A stretch of DNA of 64,000 nucleotides from Eubacteriales bacterium (GCA_030524455.1 JAUNGT010000004.1:1-64000); one strand, 5' to 3'; shown: positions 33,335-42,165, numbered from the stretch's first letter. The notes: generated from the letters alone by a model not told the origin. Translations and numbers: made by a program.

Positions 33335-34225
33335 ATGAAAGTAATCAGAGTGGATAAGGAGAAGCCGGACAATATGGAATTGCTGCGGGAAATGGTTCCG
33401 CAGGATATTTTGGAGAGGGATTCCGTCAGGCTGTTCGGAGCGGCGGACGAGGAGAAGGCCTATTTATTCGGCGTGGCCGCTCTTGCCGAGGAAGGAGGCC
33501 TGATCAGGATCCTCTGGCTGTATGTGAAAGAAGAATACAGGAGGATAGGGATAGCGGGTACGCTGCTGAACTGGATTCTGGATAGTATATCGTTTCTGGA
33601 ACTGGATAAACCTGTGGAGGCATATTTTCCGGAGGATGCAGCGCACAGCAGTCTGCTTGGGTTCTTCGGCGCTGCAGATAATTTCTCCATAACGAAGCGC
33701 CCGGAGATTGGCAGGCTTACGCCGGAAGGCAGGAGGGCGTCCAAATTCTATGCTTCTTTGCTTGACAGACAAGCGAATGTGATTTCTTTTTTTGATCTTC
33801 CGGTTGTCGCACAGAAACGTTTTCTGAACAAAATGTACAGAATAAAGATGGCACATCTGGTTGAGGATGTGGTTGGGAACAGAGGAGGATATGCGCCGGA
33901 ATTATGCTGCTGTACGGTGAAGGGGCAGGATGTGATAAACGCTGTTTTTGTGAAATGCCATAAGGATGGGGAAATGGAGCTTAGCTTTGGTTATCTGGAG
34001 GACGCAAAGCTGGCTTTTTCAATGGCGGCAGGACTGATACAGAGGATAGAGGCCGGGTATCCGGAAAGCGATATGATCGTTTGTGCTGTCAACGACGCAT
34101 CCAAGAAGCTGATGGAAGGCATGTTTAAAGACGAGATCTTTTGGGAGAATCTGGTAGAAGTTCGCTGGAACGGGCTGCGGATGGATGAGATGAGGGATCT
34201 GGTGGAGGAATCGTCAGAATTTTAG
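33335..34225 (+). CDS. GNAT-family N-acetyltransferase
   Basis: A 296-residue protein. The acetyl-CoA binding motif is visible near residues 70-85 (LWLYVKEEYRRIGIAGTLL). The C-terminal half (about 150-296) has a second partly GNAT-like layout ending CAVNDASKKLMEGMF, so it may be a tandem GNAT with one degenerate half. GAGGAGG precedes the start at 33335. Codon use is AT-richer than in flanking genes. The next gene begins 16 bases later; this pair looks like a two-gene operon of foreign origin (inference). Confidence 0.83.
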   Translation: MKVIRVDKEKPDNMELLREMVPQDILERDSVRLFGAADEEKAYLFGVAALAEEGGLIRILWLYVKEEYRRIGIAGTLLNWILDSISFLELDKPVEAYFPEDAAHSSLLGFFGAADNFSITKRPEIGRLTPEGRRASKFYASLLDRQANVISFFDLPVVAQKRFLNKMYRIKMAHLVEDVVGNRGGYAPELCCCTVKGQDVINAVFVKCHKDGEMELSFGYLEDAKLAFSMAAGLIQRIEAGYPESDMIVCAVNDASKKLMEGMFKDEIFWENLVEVRWNGLRMDEMRDLVEESSEF

Positions 34226-34241
34226 CAGAAAGGAGAAGCAT

Positions 34242-36092
34242 ATGGGCAATACGAAACTTATGGATCAACGCTCTAAGACACAGCAGACATTTCAAACGGC
34301 ACAGGCAGAGCATACGCAAGAGGCTGCAGAGAACCGGCAGGCAGAGAGGGAGTTTGGACCGGAGACGGTTCGGACGGAGCAGACAGAGCAGAGTCTGAAA
34401 ATCCTGGAAAATAGCCTGGAAGAAGGGAATATCCGGAAAAATGCGGTTCCCGTGCTTACCGGCAAGGAACTCAGAGAACTGGAGAAGAGGCGGCAGGAAC
34501 AGGAGGAACAGCGCAAAGAGATATTTGCCGGAGAACTGGCCCTGATGGATAAATCCGAACGCTACAGTGCGAAGAAGCGGAAGGGTTTTATGAGCGCAAG
34601 CGAGGAATTGAATCAAAAAGCGGAAAAGGAAAGAGAAAGGTGGGAAAGGGAAAAAAACAAGCCCAATGTTTCAAAAGGGCAGCTTATTGAGATAGAGGAG
34701 AAAATTATCAAATTGGAATCCGACGCCAGAAAGGAATACTCAAAGGCATTGTCCCTGTCGAACGAGCAGGAGGAATATTTGCTGCAGACAGAAGAGCTCA
34801 GACGTCTGAACAGCCTGCAGAGGCTGTATGGCAGAGAGCTGCAGGATGAACAGCTGGATGAGAAGATGAAGAAGCTGGAGGGGGAAAGACAGAAGGCGAG
34901 GGATCAGCTCATTAAAAACAAAGAATTCCTGGAATTCAGACAAAGAGTGGTTTCAAAGGCGCTGGAGCAGTCTGCAGACAAGGATATGGAATCCGTTTTT
35001 CAGAAGGCGAAGGAAATCTTCGGAGAAGATGAAATACAGTTGATATCCAGAGAAGATTTTATCCAGGAGATGGAACAGGCTCTTGAAACCCCGGAGACGG
35101 CTCAGATTGATGAGATGATGGAAAATATAGAACAATATAAGGAAAGGCTCGGGGGCGCCCCCAATTATGGGGATGAGAAGCCGCGCCTTGCCCGGGAGTT
35201 TATGCGGGAAGGCGGCCATAGCCTTGAAAACAGGCGGGCGTGGGCGAGAAAACTGATTGAACGCGGCAATATTTTCCAGAAAGCCTATGGGTGGTATCTG
35301 AACAAAAAGTATGGGAGCGATCAGCCGGAATCCGATTATGAACGTGCTTCCCTGTATCTTCACAGCATGAGAAATCTGGCGCTTTATAAGCCCTTTATCC
35401 TGTCGGCCTATGAAGAGGATAAGAATAGGCAGAGGGAGGCTTTGAATCATTATTCTGAGGAAGACAGAAGAAAGGTGAGAGTCTATCAGGGAGTCTATGC
35501 CCAGTACCATAAGGGACATGATATGATGCTGGAGTTAACGAGGGTAAGCTGCCACAATAATCTGAATGGGGCGGGCGTGGAGATGAATCATATCGAGAAT
35601 GTGCTGTTTATCCTGGTTCAGCAGTACAATCTGGCAAAACAGGAGAACCGGCTTGAGGATTTTTACAAGAATCTGGACGGCGCATGCTTTGACGACAGGG
35701 TAGGGCTGCTGATGGAATATGCGCAAAGCCATCCGATAGAAGGGGAGATTCCGGACATGGAGGAGGAAGAACTGGAGGCTCCCAAAGACGGATCTATGTA
35801 TATCCAGAAAAAGAGCGTGGTTGACGCAATGCAGGTGTATGACCAAATGAGCGTCCTGCAGGTGGCTTCCAAGATATTGCAGGCGCTGGCAGTCACTTAT
35901 GGCCTGAATATGAATGAAGCGCCTCCTACATGGGCGGAGATTGAACCGGAGATAAAAAGAAGGATGAGCGGTAAAAAGTTTATGGACATTGACGAAGAAG
36001 GGATGGAGAACGGCAAGCAAATTGAAGTGGATGATGCAGTGCTTACCAGGGTGAAGCAGGCGATGATTCAGAGCTATGTGATTGACGAGTGA
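34242..36092 (+). CDS. Large coiled-coil protein of no recognised family
   Basis: A 616-residue soluble protein, no signal peptide or membrane segment. Residues 1-60 are Gln/Glu/Thr-rich and probably disordered; ~70-300 are strongly heptad-like and charged (LEKRRQEQEEQRKE, LNQKAEKERERWERE, LRRLNSLQRLYGRELQDEQLDEKMKKLEGE); ~310-616 look like a folded helical domain (RAWARKLIERGNIFQKAYGWYLNKKYG, MRNLALYKPFILSAYEED, QGVYAQYHKGHDMMLELTRVSCHNNLNGAG). I do not recognise it. GAGGAG-like site AAAGGAGAAG precedes the ATG. Shares lower GC and one transcript with the GNAT gene. Confidence 0.82.
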   Translation: MGNTKLMDQRSKTQQTFQTAQAEHTQEAAENRQAEREFGPETVRTEQTEQSLKILENSLEEGNIRKNAVPVLTGKELRELEKRRQEQEEQRKEIFAGELALMDKSERYSAKKRKGFMSASEELNQKAEKERERWEREKNKPNVSKGQLIEIEEKIIKLESDARKEYSKALSLSNEQEEYLLQTEELRRLNSLQRLYGRELQDEQLDEKMKKLEGERQKARDQLIKNKEFLEFRQRVVSKALEQSADKDMESVFQKAKEIFGEDEIQLISREDFIQEMEQALETPETAQIDEMMENIEQYKERLGGAPNYGDEKPRLAREFMREGGHSLENRRAWARKLIERGNIFQKAYGWYLNKKYGSDQPESDYERASLYLHSMRNLALYKPFILSAYEEDKNRQREALNHYSEEDRRKVRVYQGVYAQYHKGHDMMLELTRVSCHNNLNGAGVEMNHIENVLFILVQQYNLAKQENRLEDFYKNLDGACFDDRVGLLMEYAQSHPIEGEIPDMEEEELEAPKDGSMYIQKKSVVDAMQVYDQMSVLQVASKILQALAVTYGLNMNEAPPTWAEIEPEIKRRMSGKKFMDIDEEGMENGKQIEVDDAVLTRVKQAMIQSYVIDE

Positions 36093-36135
36093 TTGGCTGG
36101 ATTGGCTGGAAGTTCCGAAAGAAAAGGGAAAATTC

Positions 36136-36164
36136 TTTGACAAGAAATAAGCGCTATGTTACAC
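36136..36164 (+). promoter_or_regulatory. SigmaA promoter of the TPR/AAA gene
   Basis: Perfect TTGACA (36136-36141), 17 bases, extended TGtTACACT (-10 at 36159-36164). A leader of ~100 bases follows. Confidence 0.8.
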
Positions 36165-36274
36165 TTAGAAAAGTAAAAAGTGGGGCTTTTTAACCAAATG
36201 TAATTAGCGGGATTTCGTTTAAACGACGGATTCTCTCAAAATATGCGATAAGATGAATTTATGAGGTGAGTACC

Positions 36275-38884
36275 TTGGATAAGTACGAATACAAGCTGCG
36301 GCTGGAGGAGATCAAAACGCTGAACCGGAAGGGCCGTTTTCAGGAGTCCGCGCAGGTGGCGGACACGATCGACTGGAAAAAGGTCCGCAATGTCTCAACA
36401 CTGGGAATTATCAGCGACGTCTACAAGATTAACCGGAGATTTGAAGACGCAAAGGAGATCCTGCTTCTTGCCAATGAGAAGAGCCCGCAGAACCGCCGGA
36501 TCATCTACGCGCTCTGCGATCTGACAATCAAGATGGGACAGGTTGTGGAGGCCGTCGAATATTATAAGGAATTCGTCCAGCTGGCGCCCAATGACAACAG
36601 TAAGTATATCCTGCTTTACAAGATTTATGAAGCGCAGGATATCAGCCTGGAGGAGCGTATCGCTGTCCTGAAGGAGTACAAGAAACGGGAATATAACGAA
36701 AAATGGGCCTATGAGCTGGCCTTTTTATATCACAGGGTCGGGCTCGCCACGGAGTGCGTGGAGGAGTGCGATCAGTTGATTTTGTGGTTTGGCGAAGGCA
36801 AATATGTGCTCAAGGCCATGGAGCTAAAGCGGCTGTATGTGGCGCTCTCTCCCGCCCAGCAGCAGATTTATGACAGACAGTTTGGCCGGCAGGAGGGGGC
36901 TGCGCCCCGGGAGAAGGAACAGGTGCTGCCGGAAAAAGCGGCAGAGCAGGGACCGGCGGTTTTGACCGGAAGCGGAGAGGACGAGCTGGATATCCATGTC
37001 AAGCCCATGGATATGGGGCAGTACAATACCATCAATCTGCAGGCAGCCCTGGCGGAAAGCATGAGAGAGGTGCTGGAGCCCGGAGAGGGGGCTGCGGCGG
37101 AGCAGACCGGGCAGCACAGCGCTTTGCAGCCGTCCGGCGCTGACGCAGGCCTTACGGAGTTGTCCGGAGCAGGAAGCATTGGCCGGGATACGCAGCCCAT
37201 CGGAGCGCTGCCGCAGGAGCCAAAGACCCAGGCGGCAGCTTCGGAGCCCCGGCATTCCTACGGCGGCGACGATGCGGAGTATCAGGAGGATGTGTCCCGT
37301 TTTATGAAGGAGTCCGATCAGTGGGACGCACAGGCCACGGGGCAGCTTGAGACGGAGGAGACGCTGAGCGCGGTGCAGGAGACCGGAACGGCTCCTGAGT
37401 CCGGAACAGCTCCTGAGTCCGGAATAGCTCCTGAGTCCCGGGCGGTCCCGGAGCCCCAGCCGGAGAGCCGGACGGCTCCGGCATATCAGCCCGTTCCCAA
37501 GTCTCAGCCTGTTCCGGAGGCGAGAGCTGTGGAGCGTCAGGAGCTTACGAACTCCCGGCCGGCGCAGGAGCCTGCGGAAAAGGCAGAGACTCGCAGGCTG
37601 GAACGTCAGACCACCGGACAGATGAACATTGAGGAGGTGCTTCTGGAGTGGGAGCGCCTGAAAAAAGAAAATGAGAGGAAGCGCAAGCAGGAGACGCGCC
37701 AGTGGTTGCTTCAGCAGACCGGCTCCCTGTTTGAGGATTTCGACATAAGCTCCAGAGACGGCGTGCTGGAAAAGCTGCAGCGGGAGGAATCCCTTCCGGT
37801 GGAGACCGTGCAGCACAGCCGGATGGAGGATCCCTCCACAGTTACAGAGGTGGAGGAGCTGGAAGAAGTGGAGGACGTGCCCGTGCGGGAGGAGGCGTCC
37901 CACACGGCGGAGGAACCGGCGGCAGCCGGGACAGAGGAGGCCGGGAAGCTTCCCGAACAGGACGAAGAGGCACAAAGCGTTGCAGCGGAGACGACGGAGC
38001 CTGTTTCGGACGATGGAGAGACGGAACAATCCGCTGCAGAGAGCGGGGAGGCAGAGCCCCCCGTTTCAGACAGCACAGAGACGGAGGCATCCGCAGAGCC
38101 TCCCAGGAAGCAGGCGGCAAGGCAGCCGGCGGATCAGCTGAGAGGCCTGACGAAGACGGAGAAAAAGCTGTTTGCCTCCTTTGTTCCCACCAAAAGGGCG
38201 ATGCGCCAGCTGGTGACGGCGCTGGATGAGATCAGCCTTTCCGCACACACGGGCAACATGATTATCACGGGAGCGCCCGGCTCCAACATGCTGAAGCTGG
38301 CAAAGAGCGTCATCCGTCAGGTGGGCATGACGGACAATAATTTTTCCGGAAAGGTCGCGAAGGTAGGAGCGGAGGTCTTAAACCGGAAGGACGCAGCGGC
38401 GATTATCGCCCAGGTGGCGGACGGAGCGCTGATCATCGAGAAGGCGGGAAAGCTTTCCGATCAGGGCAGCGGCAACCTGGCAAAGGCGCTGGATCAGGAC
38501 ACGACAGGTGTTATTGTATTTGCGCTGGACGACAAGCGCGCGATCGAGAGACTTTGCGACAGGAGCCCGGAGCTGATGAACTCCTTTACCGCGCGGTTTG
38601 ACATCGCGGCGCTGGACAGTGCGACGCTGGTGAAATATGGCTGCCAGTACGCTTATAATAAAGAATATGCGATTGACGAGCTGGGGCGGCTGGCCCTGCA
38701 TACCCGGATTGAGGATATGCAGACCACAACCCATGCGGTTACCGTGAACGAGGTGCGGGAGATTGTGGACGAGGCGATCGATCGTGCAAACCGCAAGAGC
38801 CTGCGGCATTTTATGGATATTCTTCTTCGCAAGCGCTATGATGAGGATGATATGATTATCCTGCGCGAGAAGGATTTTAATTGA
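36275..38884 (+). CDS. TPR protein with long disordered middle and degenerate AAA C-terminal domain
   Basis: An 869-residue protein. Residues ~1-200 are TPR-like helices (FEDAKEILLLANEKSPQNRRIIYAL, VEAVEYYKEFVQLAPND). Residues ~205-620 are acidic, Pro/Glu/Gln-rich and repetitive, including PESGTAPESGIAPES. Residues ~640-869 match an AAA-type fold: IITGAPGSNMLKLAKSV where Walker A should be (the Lys-Thr of the P-loop is missing), ALIIEKAGKLS for Walker B and TARFDIAALD for sensor-like elements. The TTG at 36275 follows GAGGTGA by 5 bases; a GTG at 36266 has no site. Probably a scaffold; function unknown. Confidence 0.83.
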   Translation: MDKYEYKLRLEEIKTLNRKGRFQESAQVADTIDWKKVRNVSTLGIISDVYKINRRFEDAKEILLLANEKSPQNRRIIYALCDLTIKMGQVVEAVEYYKEFVQLAPNDNSKYILLYKIYEAQDISLEERIAVLKEYKKREYNEKWAYELAFLYHRVGLATECVEECDQLILWFGEGKYVLKAMELKRLYVALSPAQQQIYDRQFGRQEGAAPREKEQVLPEKAAEQGPAVLTGSGEDELDIHVKPMDMGQYNTINLQAALAESMREVLEPGEGAAAEQTGQHSALQPSGADAGLTELSGAGSIGRDTQPIGALPQEPKTQAAASEPRHSYGGDDAEYQEDVSRFMKESDQWDAQATGQLETEETLSAVQETGTAPESGTAPESGIAPESRAVPEPQPESRTAPAYQPVPKSQPVPEARAVERQELTNSRPAQEPAEKAETRRLERQTTGQMNIEEVLLEWERLKKENERKRKQETRQWLLQQTGSLFEDFDISSRDGVLEKLQREESLPVETVQHSRMEDPSTVTEVEELEEVEDVPVREEASHTAEEPAAAGTEEAGKLPEQDEEAQSVAAETTEPVSDDGETEQSAAESGEAEPPVSDSTETEASAEPPRKQAARQPADQLRGLTKTEKKLFASFVPTKRAMRQLVTALDEISLSAHTGNMIITGAPGSNMLKLAKSVIRQVGMTDNNFSGKVAKVGAEVLNRKDAAAIIAQVADGALIIEKAGKLSDQGSGNLAKALDQDTTGVIVFALDDKRAIERLCDRSPELMNSFTARFDIAALDSATLVKYGCQYAYNKEYAIDELGRLALHTRIEDMQTTTHAVTVNEVREIVDEAIDRANRKSLRHFMDILLRKRYDEDDMIILREKDFN

Positions 38885-38905
38885 TGATGCAATAAGGAAA
38901 TATAA

Positions 38906-38935
38906 GGTTACTGGTCACAGAGTGAACAGTAGCAA
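38906..38935 (+). repeat. Dispersed palindromic repeat, copy B
   Basis: GTTACTGGTCAC and GTGAACAGTAGC arms around AGA; matches copy A (25884-25914, opposite strand) apart from three bases. Located just after the TPR gene and before glgB. Confidence 0.6.
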
Positions 38936-38961
38936 TATAAGTAACTAGGGGGTTACGATTT

Positions 38962-40875
38962 ATGGCGAAAACGGCAACGGCACCGGAAAAGGTATTTATC
39001 TCGGAAGCGGATCAGTATTTGTTCGGGCAGGGTACGCACTATGACATTTACAAAAAACTGGGCGCGCATCTGTCCGTGGAGCACGGAAAAAAGGGAATGA
39101 TGTTCGCAGTCTGGGCGCCCCACGCGAAGGAAGTGCATGTGATCGGCAGCTTTAACAAATGGGACGAGACGGCGAATCCGATGGAAAAGCTGGGCCCCAG
39201 CGGTATTTATAAGACCTTTATCCCAGGGGTGGGGACGGGAGAGATGTACAAGTTCCTCATCACCGCACAGGACGGCCGTAAGCTGTACAAGGCGGATCCG
39301 TTTGCCAACCGGGCGGAGCTGCGGCCCGGCACGGCGTCCATCACTGCGGATATTTCGCATCTGAAATGGTCGGATGAAAAGTGGATGGCGGAGCGGGCGG
39401 CGAAGGATCCCATCAAGGAGCCCCTGGCGATTTACGAGTGCCATATCGGCTCCTGGATGAAGCATCCGGATACGGAGGACGGCTTTTACAATTATCGGGA
39501 ATTTGCGGACCGGATCGTAGAATATCTGAAAAAACTGAAATATACCCATGTGGAGCTGATGGGGATCGCGGAGCATCCCTTTGACGGCTCCTGGGGCTAT
39601 CAGGTGACCGGCTATTACGCGCCCACCTCCCGCTACGGCACGCCGGAGGATTTTGCGTATCTGATCAACACGCTGCATCGCAACCGGATCGGCGTGATTC
39701 TGGACTGGGTGCCGGCGCATTTTCCGAAGGACGCGCATGGTCTGGCGGAGTTTGACGGGGAGCCTCTGTTTGAGTATCCCGATCCCAGGATGGGCGAGCA
39801 TCCCGACTGGGGCACCAAGATTTTCAACTACGGCAAAAACGAGGTGAAATGCTTCCTGATCACCAATGCGCTGTACTGGATCAAGGAATTCCATGTGGAT
39901 GGTCTGCGTGTGGACGCGGTCGCTTCCATGCTGTATCTGGATTACGGCAAGCAGGCCGGGCAGTGGGTGCCGAACAAGTACGGCGACAACAAAAATCTGG
40001 ATGCCATTGAATTTTTCAAGCATTTTAATTCCGTGATCCGCGGAACCTTCCCGGGGATCATGACGATCGCGGAGGAATCCACGGCCTGGCCCAAGGTGAC
40101 GGGCAAAATCGAGGACGGCGGACTGGACTTCACGTTCAAGTGGAACATGGGATGGATGCACGATTTCTGCGAATACATGAAGCTGGATCCCTATTTCCGC
40201 AAAAACAATCATCACGCGATGACCTTCGCCATGAGCTATAATGAGGCGGAAAATTATATTTTGCCGCTGTCCCATGACGAGGTGGTGCATTTGAAATGCT
40301 CCATGGTCAACAAGATGCCCGGCTGTCAGGCGGATAAGTACGCGAATCTGCGCGTGGGCTACACATACATGTTCGGACATTCCGGGAAAAAGCTTCTGTT
40401 TATGGGACAGGAATTTGCCCAGGAGCGGGAATGGAGCGAGGCCCGCGAGCTGGACTGGTTCCTTCTGGAAAATGAGCGAAACCGCGGCATGCAGGATTTT
40501 GTGGCGGAGCTTCTGAAAATTTACCGCAAATATCCCTGTCTGTACGAGATTGACAACAGCTGGGACGGCTTTGAGTGGGTGAACGCAAACGATGCGGAGA
40601 GAAGTACCTACAGCTTTATCCGCAAAAGCGCGGACGGAAAGAGAAACCTGTTGTTCGTGCTGAATATGACCCCGGTGGAGCGCAGGGATTACTGCGTAGG
40701 CGTTCCGAAGAAAAAGAAGTGCCGTCTGATTTTAAACAGCGCCGAGAAACGCTTCGGCGGCAATGGCGAGACAGTCCCGGCAGAGCTTACCGCCACGGCG
40801 GAGCCCTGCGACGACAGACCCTTCCGGCTGACCTTCGATCTTCCGGCCTACGGCGCGCTGATATTTGCAATTTAA
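38962..40875 (+). CDS. glgB: 1,4-alpha-glucan branching enzyme (GH13)
   Basis: A 637-residue enzyme that makes alpha-1,6 branches in glycogen. N-terminal CBM48 (FAVWAPHAKEVHVIGSFNKW, residues ~50-70), then the GH13 barrel: nucleophile Asp318 in DGLRVDAVASML, acid/base Glu371 in TIAEESTAWP, and the third acid in LSHDEVVH; C-terminal beta domain to the end. GGGGG precedes the ATG. No other glycogen gene is adjacent. Confidence 0.96.
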   Translation: MAKTATAPEKVFISEADQYLFGQGTHYDIYKKLGAHLSVEHGKKGMMFAVWAPHAKEVHVIGSFNKWDETANPMEKLGPSGIYKTFIPGVGTGEMYKFLITAQDGRKLYKADPFANRAELRPGTASITADISHLKWSDEKWMAERAAKDPIKEPLAIYECHIGSWMKHPDTEDGFYNYREFADRIVEYLKKLKYTHVELMGIAEHPFDGSWGYQVTGYYAPTSRYGTPEDFAYLINTLHRNRIGVILDWVPAHFPKDAHGLAEFDGEPLFEYPDPRMGEHPDWGTKIFNYGKNEVKCFLITNALYWIKEFHVDGLRVDAVASMLYLDYGKQAGQWVPNKYGDNKNLDAIEFFKHFNSVIRGTFPGIMTIAEESTAWPKVTGKIEDGGLDFTFKWNMGWMHDFCEYMKLDPYFRKNNHHAMTFAMSYNEAENYILPLSHDEVVHLKCSMVNKMPGCQADKYANLRVGYTYMFGHSGKKLLFMGQEFAQEREWSEARELDWFLLENERNRGMQDFVAELLKIYRKYPCLYEIDNSWDGFEWVNANDAERSTYSFIRKSADGKRNLLFVLNMTPVERRDYCVGVPKKKKCRLILNSAEKRFGGNGETVPAELTATAEPCDDRPFRLTFDLPAYGALIFAI

Positions 40876-40880
40876 AAAAA

Positions 40881-40916
40881 TCCCGGCACATCGCGAATGT
40901 GCCGGGACTTTTTTTC
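40881..40916. terminator. Bidirectional terminator between glgB and the DUF2508 gene
   Basis: Perfect 11-base stem TCCCGGCACAT/ATGTGCCGGGA with loop CGCGA, seven A before and seven T after, so it works on both strands for the convergent genes. Confidence 0.87.
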
Positions 40917-40969
40917 TGCGGTATCGCGGCGGATAGGGGAAGAAAATCTTTCCCTATCCGATATTTCAA

Positions 40970-41284
40970 TCAGGACAGCGGCTGCAGAACGATGGCGCCC
41001 GCAGCCTTTGCAGGGAGGGGATCCTCTGTGCGAACGCTGTCTCCCACGGTGCCCTTCTGAAGCTCGGAAAATTTTTCGAGAAGGTATTTGTAGCGCTTCA
41101 TGGCCGCGTTGAGCTCGTAGATGTAACAGTCAATCAGATCCGGTTCCGTCACATAATCAAAGCCGGCGTAGGCGTTTTCCAGTTCCCATTTGGCAAGCTG
41201 CAGATCCGTCCGCAGGCTTTCTTCATAGGTAAGCGGGGATGCGGCCCTTTCAGGGCGGCGGCTGATCCGGAAAATTGATTTCAT
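40970..41284 (-). CDS. DUF2508 (YaaL-like) protein
   Basis: A 104-residue soluble helical protein matching DUF2508: LRTDLQLAKWELENAYAGFDYVTEPDLIDCYIYELNAAMKRYKYLL, split here as one long helical pair. In Bacillus the family member yaaL lies beside bofA; here the bofA-type gene lies 442 bases away on the other strand, so the association is kept but rearranged. GGAG lies 6 bases before the start. Function unknown. Confidence 0.88.
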   Translation of the reverse strand: MKSIFRISRRPERAASPLTYEESLRTDLQLAKWELENAYAGFDYVTEPDLIDCYIYELNAAMKRYKYLLEKFSELQKGTVGDSVRTEDPLPAKAAGAIVLQPLS

Positions 41285-41467
41285 TCAGGTCTCCTTTTTG
41301 GCCGGGAATAAGCATACGGTTATACTGCTACGGCTCACAGGTGCCCTGCAAGCCGGAACATTCGCGGGCGCAATTCCAAGTTTTGCTTCGCAAAAGGAGC
41401 CCGCTCACGCTTGAATCTCGTAATAACGTTATACTACAGTATAGCCGCCGCTGGAAAAAATATACAT

Positions 41468-41506
41468 AACAGTTCAGCCAGCCGGGAGTGATGGGCCAAA
41501 ATCGTG
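41468..41506 (+). repeat. 39-base direct repeat, copy 1
   Basis: Identical over 39 bases to 41622-41660. Starts AACAGTTCAGCCAGCC and ends CAAAATCGTG. Confidence 0.9.
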
Positions 41507-41538
41507 CTTGCACGAATTTTGGCCTGTTACTCCCGGCT
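41480..41538. repeat. 59-base imperfect palindrome
   Basis: Outer arms AGCCGGGAGT/ACTCCCGGCT (10 bases), inner arms GGCCAAAAT/ATTTTGGCC plus CGTG/CACG around CTTG, with small internal loops (GATG and TGTT). Its left half belongs to the direct repeat. Confidence 0.85.
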
Positions 41539-41621
41539 GAGGGAGCGCCCGATTATGAGCAAAGGGAGCCGCGAAGCGGCGGAAAGCGCGTCAGCGCGGC
41601 TTTGCGAATGGCGCTGGCTGA

Positions 41622-41660
41622 ACAGTTCAGCCAGCCGGGAGTGATGGGCCAAAATCGTGG
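41622..41660 (+). repeat. 39-base direct repeat, copy 2
   Basis: Second exact copy; only the left half of the palindrome is present here, followed by unrelated sequence leading to bofA. Confidence 0.9.
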
Positions 41661-41726
41661 AACCGGCATAAAAAAGCCCGGCCGGCCATATAATGGCAGG
41701 GAGAAACCGGTGGAGCGGACAGCCTT

Positions 41727-41933
41727 ATGAAAAACAAGGCGGAATTTCTGATCAATTTCATGATGCGCGCGGTGTTCGGGATGATTGCGGTTTATATGGT
41801 AAACGCGTTTCTGGACAGCCGCGGTATCCAGGCGGAGGTGGGAATGAACCCGCTCAGCTTTCTGACGGCCGGAGCTTTGGGGCTTCCGGGGGTGGCGCTT
41901 CTGTATGGGATCAGGGTGTATCTGATGATCTGA
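41727..41933 (+). CDS. BofA-family (pro-sigmaK processing inhibitor-like) membrane protein
   Basis: A 68-residue protein with two hydrophobic segments and the family end pattern NPLSFLTAGALGLPGVALLYGI. In Bacillus, BofA holds the SpoIVFB protease inactive in the forespore membrane; many Clostridia carry a shorter homologue. The short leader after the repeat tract contains GGAG-like GTGGAGCGG upstream of the ATG. Confidence 0.88.
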   Translation: MKNKAEFLINFMMRAVFGMIAVYMVNAFLDSRGIQAEVGMNPLSFLTAGALGLPGVALLYGIRVYLMI

Positions 41934-42008
41934 AAAAGTCAGATGTAGAAAATCCAACGAAAAAATCAGTAGATTTTCACAAGTAGCAAATACGGTAGTA
42001 TCTTGTTC

Positions 42009-42037
42009 TGGACAAACCGGAAAAACCGGTCTATACT
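42009..42037 (+). promoter_or_regulatory. Promoter of the Tad pilus operon with dyad in the spacer
   Basis: TGGACA (42009-42014), 17-base spacer, TATACT (42032-42037). The spacer holds ACCGG-AAAAA-CCGGT, a dyad in the ideal place for a repressor or activator. A ~120-base leader follows, with a hairpin CCGATGC/GCATTCGG; I cannot assign it to a riboswitch class. Confidence 0.65.
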
Positions 42038-42165
42038 TTGTCTTACCATCAGGCGGGGCCGATGCAGGTGGCATTCGGCTCCGGTCCAGACCGCAGGCAG
42101 GTGGCCGCGCGGTCATCAGAATTTCTGAATTCTGTTTAACCCTCGAAATTTACCGGGAGGAACAA

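Larger units (their letters stand above)
41285..41726. repeat. Non-coding tract of palindromes and direct repeats
   Basis: No supported gene. Contents: an AT-rich segment with TTATACT elements (about 41318 and 41430), a structured piece around 41340-41410 (GTTTTGCTTCGCAAAAG hairpin), the long palindrome 41480-41538, a GC-rich middle with small inverted repeats such as GGCTGAA/TTCAGCC, and the second copy of a 39-base direct repeat. The layout resembles decaying miniature or REP-like elements. Confidence 0.6.

Noticed and set aside
36824..38029. Antisense frame opposite the disordered part of the TPR protein
   Set aside because: Leu/Arg-rich mirror of a Glu/Gln/Pro-rich repeat; no start site.
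38953..40380. Antisense frame opposite glgB, and a similar one at 54546-56090 opposite pgi
   Set aside because: Both are opposite conserved housekeeping enzymes and lack start signals.
41275..41730. Short open frames across the repeat tract (41275-41469 and 41488-41730)
   Set aside because: They run through palindromes and direct repeats, have no ribosome-binding site and no domain.
42040..42165. Tad leader as a cyclic-di-GMP riboswitch
   Set aside because: Hairpins are present, but I could not fit the conserved core of either c-di-GMP riboswitch class.
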